Positions 43,282-50,816 of a stretch of 64,000 nt of DNA are shown here, in pieces. Within the stretch, counting starts at the first letter, position 1, and every line of letters starts with the position of its first letter. Location: positions 2,356,001 to 2,420,000 of the forward strand of contig NZ_JAGINX010000001.1 of assembly GCF_017876395.1 (NCBI RefSeq), in the 5' to 3' direction. The position numbers were made by a program, and so were the translations under genes. The DNA is from Nesterenkonia lacusekhoensis. Its GTDB lineage: Bacteria; Actinomycetota; Actinomycetes; Actinomycetales; Micrococcaceae. Below the pieces are notes generated by a model. The model did no database searches, was not told where the DNA came from, and worked only from the letters and a program-made list of their open reading frames with translations.

Positions 43282-43586
43282 CCCTGCTGGATGAAGGACT
43301 TCCGGAACCCCAGCTCCAACTGGCCCCGTCGCCGGGAAGCCCCTGGAGCGGTGACATGGGGTGGGAGCAGGTCAAGCTGGTGATCCAATACGAAGGGGCG
43401 CACCATTTCGACGCCACGCAGCAGGCGTCCGACGGCCAGCGGGACCACGCCTTCCGCCGGGACGAATGGACAGTGCTGCACACCAATGCCGTGGATCAGC
43501 GTCAAGGATTCCCGCTCATCCGCCGTCGTGCGCGGTTCGAGCTCGGCCAGGCGGGCCTCCTCTGATGCTCCGAACCCTCCCCCACA

Positions 43587-43662
43587 GGTGATTCGAGCGG
43601 GGTTTTAGCCTTTATGACGGCGAAAATCCGCCCATAAGGGCCAAAACCCCGCTCGAATCGCG
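43587..43662. repeat. Dispersed palindrome, family A, copy 3
   Basis: GTGATTCGAGCGGGGTTTTA (left arm, 43588-43616) mirrors the right arm ending CCCCGCTCGAATCGC (43633-43661) at 26 of 29 positions. It lies between the split DUF559 gene and serS, which are convergent. Confidence 0.85.
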
Positions 43663-43672
43663 TCAGAAAACC

Positions 43673-44962
43673 TCAGGCGAGAGGCTCGAGGACCTCCTGG
43701 CCTCCCATATAGGGGCGCAGCGCCTCGGGCACGCGCACCGAGCCGTCGGCCTGCTGGTGGTTCTCCAGGATCGCCACCAGCCAGCGTGTGGTCGCCAGAG
43801 TTCCGTTGAGCGTGGCCACCGGACGGGTCGGCCCCTTGGAGCCGTCCTCCTTCACGGTGCGTTCACGGATGTTCAGGCGGCGGGCCTGGAAGGTGGTGCA
43901 GTCGGAGGTGGAGGTGAGCTCCCGGTAGGTGTTCTGCGAGGGCACCCAGCCTTCACAGTCGAACTTTCGGGCCGCGCTCATGCCGAGGTCGCCGGCGGCG
44001 ATGTCCACCACCCGGTAGGGCAGCTCCATCTTCCTGAGCATCTCCTCCTCCCAGGCCAGGAGCTTCTCGTGCTCAGCAGCCGAGTCCTCCTGGGAGCAGT
44101 AGACGAACATCTCCAGCTTGTTGAACTGGTGGACGCGCAGGATGCCGCGGGTGTCCTTGCCGTGGGATCCGGCCTCACGGCGGTAGCAGGTGGACCAACC
44201 GGCGATTCGCTCAACACCCGCGCCGAGGTCAAGGATCTCGTCCGAGTGATACCCAGCGATCGCGACCTCAGAGGTACCCACCAGGTACAGGTCGTCGCGC
44301 TCCAGGCGGTAGATCTCGTCATCGTGCTCGACGTCGAAGCCGGTGCCCTGCATCGTCTCCGGACGGACCAACGTCGGGGTGATCATTGGGGTGAATCCGG
44401 CCTGCAGCGCCTGATCCATGCCCATCTGCATCATGGCCAGCTCCAGGCGAGCGCCCACACCCTTGAGGAAGTAGAACCGGGCGCCGGAGACCTTGGCCCC
44501 GCGCTCCATGTCCACAGCACCAAGAGACTCAGCCAGCTCCAGATGATCCTTGGGCTCGAAGCCCTCAGCGGAGAAGTCCCGCGGGGATCCCTCCTCGCGC
44601 AGGACCACGAAGTCGTCTTCGCCGCCGGAGGGCACGCCCTCATGGATGGGGTTGGGGACGCGCCGCTGCAGGGATCGGAGCTGCTCCTCGGCCTCGTTGG
44701 AGGCCGCCTCAGCCTCCTTGACCTGGTTGGACAGGTCCTTCACCTCGTCGAGGAGCTTCTGCTTCTCCTCACCCTGGGCCTGGGCCACCTTCTTCCCGAA
44801 GGCCTTCTGCTCGGCGCGCAGCGTCTCGAAGCGGGTGATCGCCGCACTGCGAGACTCCTGGGCGGAGATCACCTGATCCACCAGCGATTCCTCCGCCTGC
44901 CGGGCGCGCTGGCTGGCCTTGTACTTCTCGGGGTTCTCGATGAGGTCCTTGATGTCGATCAC
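43673..44962 (-). CDS. serS: Seryl-tRNA synthetase
   Basis: SerRS charges tRNA-Ser and shows the class II architecture: an N-terminal antiparallel coiled coil (residues 30-110), then [14 protein letters not shown] (motif 2 region), [23 protein letters not shown] and the motif 3 stretch near [27 protein letters not shown]. The GTG at 44962 gives the usual [15 protein letters not shown] start, and TAGGCT lies 7 bases upstream of it, which fits a leaderless message. The GTG at 44968 would add two residues. Confidence 0.95.
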   Translation of the reverse strand: MIDIKDLIENPEKYKASQRARQAEESLVDQVISAQESRSAAITRFETLRAEQKAFGKKVAQAQGEEKQKLLDEVKDLSNQVKEAEAASNEAEEQLRSLQRRVPNPIHEGVPSGGEDDFVVLREEGSPRDFSAEGFEPKDHLELAESLGAVDMERGAKVSGARFYFLKGVGARLELAMMQMGMDQALQAGFTPMITPTLVRPETMQGTGFDVEHDDEIYRLERDDLYLVGTSEVAIAGYHSDEILDLGAGVERIAGWSTCYRREAGSHGKDTRGILRVHQFNKLEMFVYCSQEDSAAEHEKLLAWEEEMLRKMELPYRVVDIAAGDLGMSAARKFDCEGWVPSQNTYRELTSTSDCTTFQARRLNIRERTVKEDGSKGPTRPVATLNGTLATTRWLVAILENHQQADGSVRVPEALRPYMGGQEVLEPLA

Positions 44963-44969
44963 GGGCACC

Positions 44970-44975
44970 AGCCTA
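44970..44975 (-). promoter_or_regulatory. Candidate -10 for leaderless serS
   Basis: On the minus strand TAGGCT lies 7 bases before the second GTG (44962), and no Shine-Dalgarno is present. It supports the shorter start. Confidence 0.4.
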
Positions 44976-45095
44976 TCCCGCTTCGCGCCTGAGCGCCCGT
45001 GCCAGCGCAGAGCACGACGACGGCGGCGCCGCCTGATCCACAGGCCGGCACCGAAGCGGCCCTCACCTCGACCTTCCCGAACGCTCGAAGCTCGC

Positions 45096-45101
45096 TAGAC
45101 T
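45096..45101 (+). promoter_or_regulatory. Candidate -10 for the leaderless lipid kinase gene
   Basis: TAGACT ends 7 bases before the ATG at 45109, without a ribosome site in between. Confidence 0.4.
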
Positions 45102-45108
45102 GACCAGG

Positions 45109-46239
45109 ATGGATACGACCTCGCTGATCTGGGTACTGGGGCTCTCCGCGGCACTGAACCTCCTGCTGATCATCCTTGTCCTGCGCAGCGCGGCCGCTTC
45201 CCGCCGCCTCCGCGCCGAAGCCGCGGAGCTCAATCACGCCCTGGAGATCGAAACCTCAGTGGCCGGCCACGCCAAGCCCCCGCATCAGCGACTGATCGCC
45301 GTGGTCATCAACGTGACCAAGGAGGACGCCGACGAGGCCGTCCGCCTGATCCACTCCGCCTGCTCGCGGGCCGGGATGCCGACCCCGGTGGTCATGGCCA
45401 GCTCCGCCGAGGACCCTGGTTATGAGATGACCCGACGCGCCCTGGAGCAGGACGCCGACGTCGTCATCGCCGCCGGTGGGGACGGAACCGTCCGCGCGGT
45501 GGCCGCCGAGCTGGCCGCAACGAACACTGCCCTGGGCGTGCTCCCGCTGGGCACCGGCAACCTCTTCGCCAGGAACATCGGGCTGCCCTACTCGCATCTG
45601 GAGGCCTGCGTGGATGAAGCCATCCACGGCATGAGCCGCCGCGTGGACACCCTGGATCTGACGCTGTTCCGCCCCGACGGCAGCAGCGCCGAGGAGACCT
45701 CCCTGGTCATCGCCGGAGGCGGGCTGGACGCCGAAGTCATGGGCGACACCCGCGAAGCTCTGAAGCAGCGTGCCGGCTGGCTGGCCTACGGGGAGGCCGG
45801 GCTGCGGCATGTGACCGGCAAGCCGCGCAGCATCACCGTCACCCTGGACGACGGCGAGCCGGAGACCTACCGCGTTCGCTCGGTGCTCATGGCCAACTGC
45901 GGCTCCCTGCAAGCCGGCATGGTGCTGGTGCCCTCGGCCCGCTTCGACGACGGCAAGCTCGACGCCGTCCTGTTCACCCCGCGCCATGTGGTCGACTGGG
46001 CCAAGATCATCACCAAGACCATCGCCCGCTTCAAGGCGGAGATCCCGGTGATGAAGGTCCGCCAGGCCGAGCACACCGTGATCCGGATGGCCGAGCCCAT
46101 GCCGTTCCAGATCGACGGCGACGCCGTGGGGGAGGTGACGCGCGTGCGCACGACGGTACGGCCGGCGTCGTTGCTGGTCAACGGGGTCAGCACCACCCAC
46201 GCCAGCCAGGACGCCGTGGCCACGATCACCGAGGCCTGA
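45109..46239 (+). CDS. Diacylglycerol/sphingosine kinase family protein with N-terminal membrane anchor
   Basis: The 376-residue protein starts with one membrane helix (IWVLGLSAALNLLLIILVL) and a short coiled segment. The DAGK catalytic domain follows: VVINVTKEDADEAV, VVIAAGGDGTVRAVAAEL (nucleotide loop GGDGT) and LGVLPLGTGNLFARNIGLPY. A beta-sandwich with DGKLDAVLFTPR and PFQIDGDAVGEV completes it. It probably phosphorylates diacylglycerol or a related lipid at the inner face of the membrane. Confidence 0.92.
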   Translation: MDTTSLIWVLGLSAALNLLLIILVLRSAAASRRLRAEAAELNHALEIETSVAGHAKPPHQRLIAVVINVTKEDADEAVRLIHSACSRAGMPTPVVMASSAEDPGYEMTRRALEQDADVVIAAGGDGTVRAVAAELAATNTALGVLPLGTGNLFARNIGLPYSHLEACVDEAIHGMSRRVDTLDLTLFRPDGSSAEETSLVIAGGGLDAEVMGDTREALKQRAGWLAYGEAGLRHVTGKPRSITVTLDDGEPETYRVRSVLMANCGSLQAGMVLVPSARFDDGKLDAVLFTPRHVVDWAKIITKTIARFKAEIPVMKVRQAEHTVIRMAEPMPFQIDGDAVGEVTRVRTTVRPASLLVNGVSTTHASQDAVATITEA

Positions 46240-46268
46240 GCCCGACGACGACGCCGCCTGCACTCGTC

Positions 46269-46325
46269 CATCGGCACGTTTCGGTGGGGCGCACTCCCGT
46301 CTGACGACTCAGACCTGCCAATCGA
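46269..46325. repeat. Dispersed palindrome, family B, copy 3 (one arm degenerate)
   Basis: The right part ACTCAGACCTGCCAATCGA (46307-46325) matches the family B arm well, while the left part beginning CATCGGCACGTTTCGG has diverged. It lies between the convergent lipid kinase and pheA genes. Confidence 0.55.
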
Positions 46326-46332
46326 CGCAGGG

Positions 46333-46359
46333 CTTACGCGTGTCTCAGCGAGCTGATCC
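46333..46359. repeat. 27-bp duplicate of the pheA 3' end (distal copy)
   Basis: This segment, beginning CTTACGCGTGTCTCAGCGAG, is identical over 27 bases to 46418-46444, the end of pheA including its stop codon. The copies are 58 bp apart. The intervening segment is GC-rich with its own GCCGCCGCTGGCGCGGCG partial symmetry. Confidence 0.85.
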
Positions 46360-46418
46360 CGTTCGACAGCCTCCCACGCCGCCGCTGGCGCGGCGCCGCG
46401 GGCCCTCGACTGTCTCTC

Positions 46419-47339
46419 TTACGCGTGTCTCAGCGAGCTGATCCACGCGCGGGCGGCGGAGAAGGCGGCGTCACTGACGTCCCGGGTGACCTGCTGAGGC
46501 TTCCGGTCGGCCCGCGGGTAGGAGCCGAGGAAACGGATCTTCGGGGAGATGCGGTGGATGCCAGTCAGGGCATCCGCCACACGGGACTCCTGGATGTGCC
46601 CCTCCAGGTCCATGGAGAAGAAGTAGTCCCCCATCCCGTGACCGGTGGGCCGGGACTCGATCCGGCAGATATTCACCCCGCGGGTGGAGAAATGCTCCAG
46701 GATCTCCATGAGCGCGCCCGGGCGATCCTCGGGCAGCGGGATCATCACAGTGGTCTTATCCGCCCCGGTCAGCTCCGGGGAGGGCCCCGGTTTGGTGACC
46801 AGCACGAACCGCGTCACGGCCCCGGAGACGTCTTCGATCCCGGAGGCGATCACGTGCAGGCCCAGCTGCTCGGCCACCAGCGGCGAACAGACCGCCGCAT
46901 CAGCCACCGGCGTCTCCGCGAGCAGACCCTGGGCCCCGGCCGCAGTGGAGGAGGCCGGGATGTACTCGGCATGCGGGACCGTCACCTCGGTCCATCGGCG
47001 CACCTGGGCCCAGGCGTGTGAATGCGTGGCCAAGGAGCGGATTCCGCTCAGCGGCATCGGCTCCTTCGAGGCCACCACAAAGGTGATCGGCACCAGGGAT
47101 TCGCCCACGATGTGCAGGTTGTGGGCCACCGAGACAGCATCCAGCGTGGCGGTGACCCCGCCCTCCACCGAGTTCTCGATGGGCACCATGGCACCGTCCA
47201 CCGAACCGTCCTCCACCATGGCCAGCGCGGAGAGCACAGAGGAGGCGGGCACCCGCTCGGCCTCTTCGGCGCCGGGGACCTGGAGCAGGGCAGCCTCGGT
47301 GAAGGTCCCCGAGGGACCCAGGAACGAATAGCGGGTCAT
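46419..47339 (-). CDS. pheA: Prephenate dehydratase
   Basis: PheA converts prephenate to phenylpyruvate in phenylalanine synthesis. The 306-residue protein has a catalytic domain starting TRYSFLGPSGTFTEAAL, with VPIENSVEGGVTATLD, a THSHAWAQVRRW block and DVSGAVTRFVLV (catalytic Thr-Arg-Phe). A C-terminal ACT domain follows (DRPGALMEILEHFSTRGVNI), which normally senses phenylalanine. ATG 47339 overlaps the rhodanese stop (ATGA), so the two genes are coupled. The last 26 bases of the gene belong to a duplicated 27-bp segment. Confidence 0.95.
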   Translation of the reverse strand: MTRYSFLGPSGTFTEAALLQVPGAEEAERVPASSVLSALAMVEDGSVDGAMVPIENSVEGGVTATLDAVSVAHNLHIVGESLVPITFVVASKEPMPLSGIRSLATHSHAWAQVRRWTEVTVPHAEYIPASSTAAGAQGLLAETPVADAAVCSPLVAEQLGLHVIASGIEDVSGAVTRFVLVTKPGPSPELTGADKTTVMIPLPEDRPGALMEILEHFSTRGVNICRIESRPTGHGMGDYFFSMDLEGHIQESRVADALTGIHRISPKIRFLGSYPRADRKPQQVTRDVSDAAFSAARAWISSLRHA

Positions 47340-47665
47340 ATGACGGTGGGCTCCTGCCCCGAGGAGGACTCCATCGGCCGGCCTGCTTCCAGCCAGCCGT
47401 CCATGCCGTCGCCGACGAAGACCGCGGAATAGCCCTGGCCGGTCAGCCACTGAGTGATCTGAACGGCGCGGCCACCGGTGCGGCAGATGACGTAATAGTC
47501 CTCATCCGGATCCAGCTCATCCTCAAAGCGCGTGGGGATCTCCTCCACAGGGATATGCAGCGCACCGGGGGCATGACCCTCGGTGTACTCGTAGTCCTCA
47601 CGGACGTCCAAGAGCTTGGCGTCCTGGGGAACCTCCGCCGCGCGGACCGTCTCGAAGTCCGACAT
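47336..47665 (-). CDS. Rhodanese-like domain protein
   Basis: The 109-residue single-domain protein has LLDVREDYEYTEGHAPGALHI and the active loop ICRTGGRA, whose Cys can carry persulfide sulfur. ATG 47665 follows AGGAGG with 7-base spacing. It is co-translated with pheA through a 4-base overlap. A link between sulfur handling and phenylalanine synthesis is not obvious, so the pairing is probably organisational. Confidence 0.92.
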   Translation of the reverse strand: MSDFETVRAAEVPQDAKLLDVREDYEYTEGHAPGALHIPVEEIPTRFEDELDPDEDYYVICRTGGRAVQITQWLTGQGYSAVFVGDGMDGWLEAGRPMESSSGQEPTVI

Positions 47666-47737
47666 CCAGCACCTCCTGCATCTGGGGAGAATCCGACTCT
47701 GCGGCTCAACACTATCGCTTGTCCGCGCGCGCCTGCA

Positions 47738-47743
47738 TAGGGT
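47738..47743 (+). promoter_or_regulatory. Candidate -10 for a leaderless amidase transcript
   Basis: TAGGGT ends 6 bases before the ATG at 47750, and no ribosome site is present. Confidence 0.4.
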
Positions 47744-47749
47744 TGGCCT

Positions 47750-49312
47750 ATGGAGCCGTTCGCCGACGCACCCGCCCCGGACCCGGATCACACCACCGAC
47801 ACCACGCTCACCGACTTCCGCGCCGCCACCGCCGCGCACTGGCGCGCCGCCTTCCTGGACGGCGATGTCACCGCGGTGGAGCTGGCCACCACTGCGCTGA
47901 CCGCAGCCTCCGCCCACACCTCACTGGGGGCCTTCCTCCACCTCGACGCCGACTACGCGCTGGCCCGTGCCGCTGAGACCGACGCCGTGCGCACCATGGT
48001 CCTCGACTCCGCCCCCGCAGAGGACCGCGCTGCGGCCCTGAGCAGACTCTCCGCCCGCTCGCCGCTGCTGGGGCTGCCCACAGGCTTCAAGGACCTGGTG
48101 GATGTCGCCGGGATGCCCACCACGCGGGGCACCGCCGCCCTGCCGCCCGCTGTCGCCGCGAAGGACCACGGGACAGCTCGCCGCGTCCACGCCGCCGGAG
48201 CGATCAGCGTGGGCAAGACCCAGGTCCCCGAGTTCGGCCTCCCCTGCTATTCGGAGAACCAGATCGCCGAGCCCTCCCGGAACCCACTGGACCCGTCCCG
48301 GACCTCCGGCGGCTCCACCGGCGGCGGGGCCGCGGCCGTGGCGGCCGGGATGCTGCCCTTCGCCCCGGGAACCGACGGCGGCGGCTCGGTCCGGATCCCC
48401 GCGGCCGCCTGCGGGCTCATCGGCCTGAAGCCCGGCCGCGGCAGGATGCCCGACGACGACCACTCCCCGTCAGCGACCAACCTTCCGGTCTCCGGACCGA
48501 TCGCCGACACGGCCGAGGATGCCGCCCTGCTCTTCGACGTCATGGCCGGCCACTCCTTCCGCCCACAGGAGGCGCGCCCAGCGGCAGGACGCCGCAGCGG
48601 GCGGGGAGCAGCCGACGTCGTGCTGGCCGAAGGCGCCGCGACGCGCCGCGTGCGTGAGGCCCTGGAGTCCGGTCTGGCCCGGCTGAGAATCGGGGTGGTC
48701 ACGGAATCGCCGTTCTCCCCCGATCTGGAGATCACCCTGGAGGACGGGGCGGTGGCTGCTCTGGAGAAGGGGATCGGCGGACTGGAGCATGCCGGGCACA
48801 CCGTCCATGGCACCTCTCACTGCACCGGCTCGGACCGTTTCTGGCCGGAGGACTACCACCGCCTCTTCCGTGCACTGTGGACCGCGCGGATGGGGAGCAT
48901 AGAGTTCCCGCCGGAGCAGGAGGAGAAGCTCGAACCGCTGACCCGGTACTTCCTGGAGCTGGCCAGGAACCGTCCCGAGGCTGAGACGGCCGAGGCCGTC
49001 ACCCGGATGCAGGACTTCGCAGATTCCGCCGACGAGATCTTCGGGCCCTGGGACGTGCTGCTGACCCCCATGCTCGCCTGGGCTCCGCCGAAGGTCGGCT
49101 GGTTCGCCGGGCTGAGCCCGGAGGAGAACTACATCCAGCAGTGCCGGTTCACCCCATACAGCTCCGTGGTCAACGTGCTGGGCCTTCCCGCGATCAATGT
49201 GCCCACCCACACCGACGACGCCGGGCAGAGCTGGTCGGTGCAGATCATCGGTCCCACCGGGTCCGAGGAGATGCTGCTGGCGCTGGCGGCGGTGCTCCGC
49301 CGAGAGGTGTGA
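47750..49312 (+). CDS. Amidase signature family enzyme
   Basis: The 520-residue hydrolase carries the complete amidase-signature triad Lys114 (TGFKDLVD), Ser189 (TSGGSTGG) and Ser213 (DGGGSVRIP). The Gly-rich signature region lies between, and a C-terminal LLTPMLAWAPP...NVLGLPAINVP is typical. It hydrolyses an amide bond of unknown substrate; GatA is unlikely, as no gatB/gatC is nearby. It is transcribed away from pheA-rhodanese. Confidence 0.9.
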   Translation: MEPFADAPAPDPDHTTDTTLTDFRAATAAHWRAAFLDGDVTAVELATTALTAASAHTSLGAFLHLDADYALARAAETDAVRTMVLDSAPAEDRAAALSRLSARSPLLGLPTGFKDLVDVAGMPTTRGTAALPPAVAAKDHGTARRVHAAGAISVGKTQVPEFGLPCYSENQIAEPSRNPLDPSRTSGGSTGGGAAAVAAGMLPFAPGTDGGGSVRIPAAACGLIGLKPGRGRMPDDDHSPSATNLPVSGPIADTAEDAALLFDVMAGHSFRPQEARPAAGRRSGRGAADVVLAEGAATRRVREALESGLARLRIGVVTESPFSPDLEITLEDGAVAALEKGIGGLEHAGHTVHGTSHCTGSDRFWPEDYHRLFRALWTARMGSIEFPPEQEEKLEPLTRYFLELARNRPEAETAEAVTRMQDFADSADEIFGPWDVLLTPMLAWAPPKVGWFAGLSPEENYIQQCRFTPYSSVVNVLGLPAINVPTHTDDAGQSWSVQIIGPTGSEEMLLALAAVLRREV

Positions 49313-49342
49313 GGGCGGCGCCGGCGGCCGCCCGGACCTGAT

Positions 49343-49936
49343 TCAGCTCAGCTGTGAGGTGGTCAGGCAGGTGGGATCGTCCTCCCCTGTGGAGAGGGAG
49401 GTGGTGGAGGAGAGGCCCTCGTGCTCGATGGTCATCTCGGCGTCGATGTCGCGCGGGAGCCACAGTCCGAAGAACCCGTTGTCATAGGTCTCAAGCGTTT
49501 CATCGACGAGGACCTCACCGGTGCCCTCCTCGGTGACGGTAACGTCGACCTCCTGGTTGTCCAGCTCACCGAGGCAGGTGGTCAGGCTGTGGTAGAAGCA
49601 GTCATGGGTCTGGTCGATGTACGGGGCGACGGAGACGTAGAACTCGTCCTCGGGCAGCGGCACCGATTCCTCCTGACCCTGTTCATCGGTCACCACGACG
49701 GCGTCGGGCTCCACCGAGGCGATGAGGTCTGTGGGCCGCTCTTCCACCGGGGCGGCGTCGAGCTCCTCGGCGAGCTCGCGGCCGGTGAGCCCATCCAGCC
49801 CATGGGACTCCAGCACGCCGGGATCGTCGCCGGAGGGGTCGGGCGGGCCATCGGCGGCGCATGCCGTCAGGAGCATCCCCGCTCCCATCAGCCCGGCCAC
49901 GGCCGCGCGGCGTCGCGCGGTGAGGTTCTGCGTCAT
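49343..49936 (-). CDS. CueP-family copper-binding lipoprotein
   Basis: The 197-residue protein begins at ATG 49936 behind AGGAG and has a lipoprotein signal (GMLLTACAAD; Cys is the lipidation site). The mature part matches CueP: FYVSVAPYIDQTHDCFYHSLTTCLGEL with a conserved His/Cys set, YDNGFFGLWLPRDID, and a final DPTCLTTSQL. CueP binds copper outside the inner membrane in Salmonella. Here it is last in a row with a DUF305 protein and a two-component system, which supports a copper-response module. Confidence 0.9.
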   Translation of the reverse strand: MTQNLTARRRAAVAGLMGAGMLLTACAADGPPDPSGDDPGVLESHGLDGLTGRELAEELDAAPVEERPTDLIASVEPDAVVVTDEQGQEESVPLPEDEFYVSVAPYIDQTHDCFYHSLTTCLGELDNQEVDVTVTEEGTGEVLVDETLETYDNGFFGLWLPRDIDAEMTIEHEGLSSTTSLSTGEDDPTCLTTSQLS

Positions 49937-50026
49937 GGTTCTCCTGTTCGGTGGGGCGTCGGCGAGGCTCAGGACCCGCACCCGTGCCCTGCCGGACGGG
50001 CGGGGCACGAGCCGGAAGACCGGGCG

Positions 50027-50653
50027 CTAGAGATCGGTGAGCATCTGCTCCATCTCCTCGATCTCTGCGCTCTGATCGTCGATGACGTCCTCCGAGAGCG
50101 CCAGGGCCTCCGGATTCTCTCCGGCCTCCAGGTGCTCCTGCGCCGAGGTGACGGCACCCTCGTGGTGGACGATCATCTGCTCCAGGAACAGTCGGGAAGC
50201 CTCCGGCCCCTCGGCATCCGCCAGGTCCTCCAGGTCCTGCTCACTCATCATCCCGGCGTGGTCGCCGTGGTCCTCATGGTCGCCGTGGCCCCCGCCGTGC
50301 TCGGCGTGCTCATCATGCTCGGCGTGCCCCCACGCCTCCAGCCAGGACTCCATCTCCTGGACCTCCGACTGCTGGGCGGTCCGGATCTCCTGAGCCAGCG
50401 CATCGACGTCGGCGTCCACGCGGTCCTTCTCCGCCAGGATCTCCGACATCTCCACTGCCTGCTCATGATGGAGGATCATGCCCGACACATACTCGACGTC
50501 GGCCTCGTTGAACTGCTCCTGCGGAGCGGTCGCCGCATCATCCTGCTGAGCGCCGGGATCATCGTCGGCAGGGTCGGATGCTCCGCAGGCGGTCAGCGCC
50601 AGGGCGGAGACGAACAGTCCGACCAACGTGACAGCGGGGGCGTTCCTTCTCAC
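50027..50653 (-). CDS. DUF305 lipoprotein, His/Met-rich
   Basis: The 208-residue lipoprotein has the signal LVGFVSALALTAC-like segment (LFVSALALTACGAS) and a DUF305 four-helix domain with paired HH motifs: VSGMILHHEQAVEMSE and FLEQMIVHHEGAVTSAQ. The middle is exceptionally rich in His, Asp and Glu (GHAEHDEHAEHGGGHGDHED), fit for metal binding. GTG 50653 follows AAGGAG at 7-base spacing; an ATG 18 bp upstream lacks a site. DUF305 proteins often accompany copper-handling genes. Confidence 0.9.
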   Translation of the reverse strand: MRRNAPAVTLVGLFVSALALTACGASDPADDDPGAQQDDAATAPQEQFNEADVEYVSGMILHHEQAVEMSEILAEKDRVDADVDALAQEIRTAQQSEVQEMESWLEAWGHAEHDEHAEHGGGHGDHEDHGDHAGMMSEQDLEDLADAEGPEASRLFLEQMIVHHEGAVTSAQEHLEAGENPEALALSEDVIDDQSAEIEEMEQMLTDL

Positions 50654-50816
50654 AGTGGATCTCCTTCGCATCGGGGAGATCCCAGTCAACTGGACGAACA
50701 GGGGAAGTGTCGCGCCACAGGCGGCGTCTTGAGAACTCCTTGATCGAATCCTGACCTTCTTCGGCCTGGTGCGGACAGCTGCCCGACATCCGCGCCGGGC
50801 CCTGCCCGGTTCGATC

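Larger units (their letters stand above)
41382..43565 (+). pseudogene. DUF559/AbiEi-like protein gene, interrupted by an IS481 element
   Basis: The left part (41382-42127) encodes 248 residues plus two bases; the right part (43283-43565) supplies the missing third base and 93 residues. Joining 42127 to 43283 gives Met-Arg-Leu-Ala-Leu-Leu-Asp-Glu-Gly-Leu in one frame and a 342-residue protein. The N-terminus resembles AbiEi-type winged-helix proteins (VFSSAQAREFGIPPKRLRA). The C-terminus carries the DUF559/Vsr-like nuclease core (VIQYEGAHHFDATQQASDGQ, RDHAFRRDEW). Such genes are common singletons in actinobacteria and are suspected defence nucleases. As it stands, the gene is disrupted. Confidence 0.85.

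Noticed and set aside
46360-46417. A separate insertion sequence between the pheA 3'-end copies
   Set aside because: The 58-bp segment is too short, lacks convincing terminal repeats and contains no gene; only the duplication itself is reported.
47750-49312. GatA subunit of Glu/Asp-tRNA amidotransferase
   Set aside because: The amidase triad is shared by the whole family, no gatB/gatC is adjacent, and the sequence around the triad is not GatA-like; a general amidase is safer.
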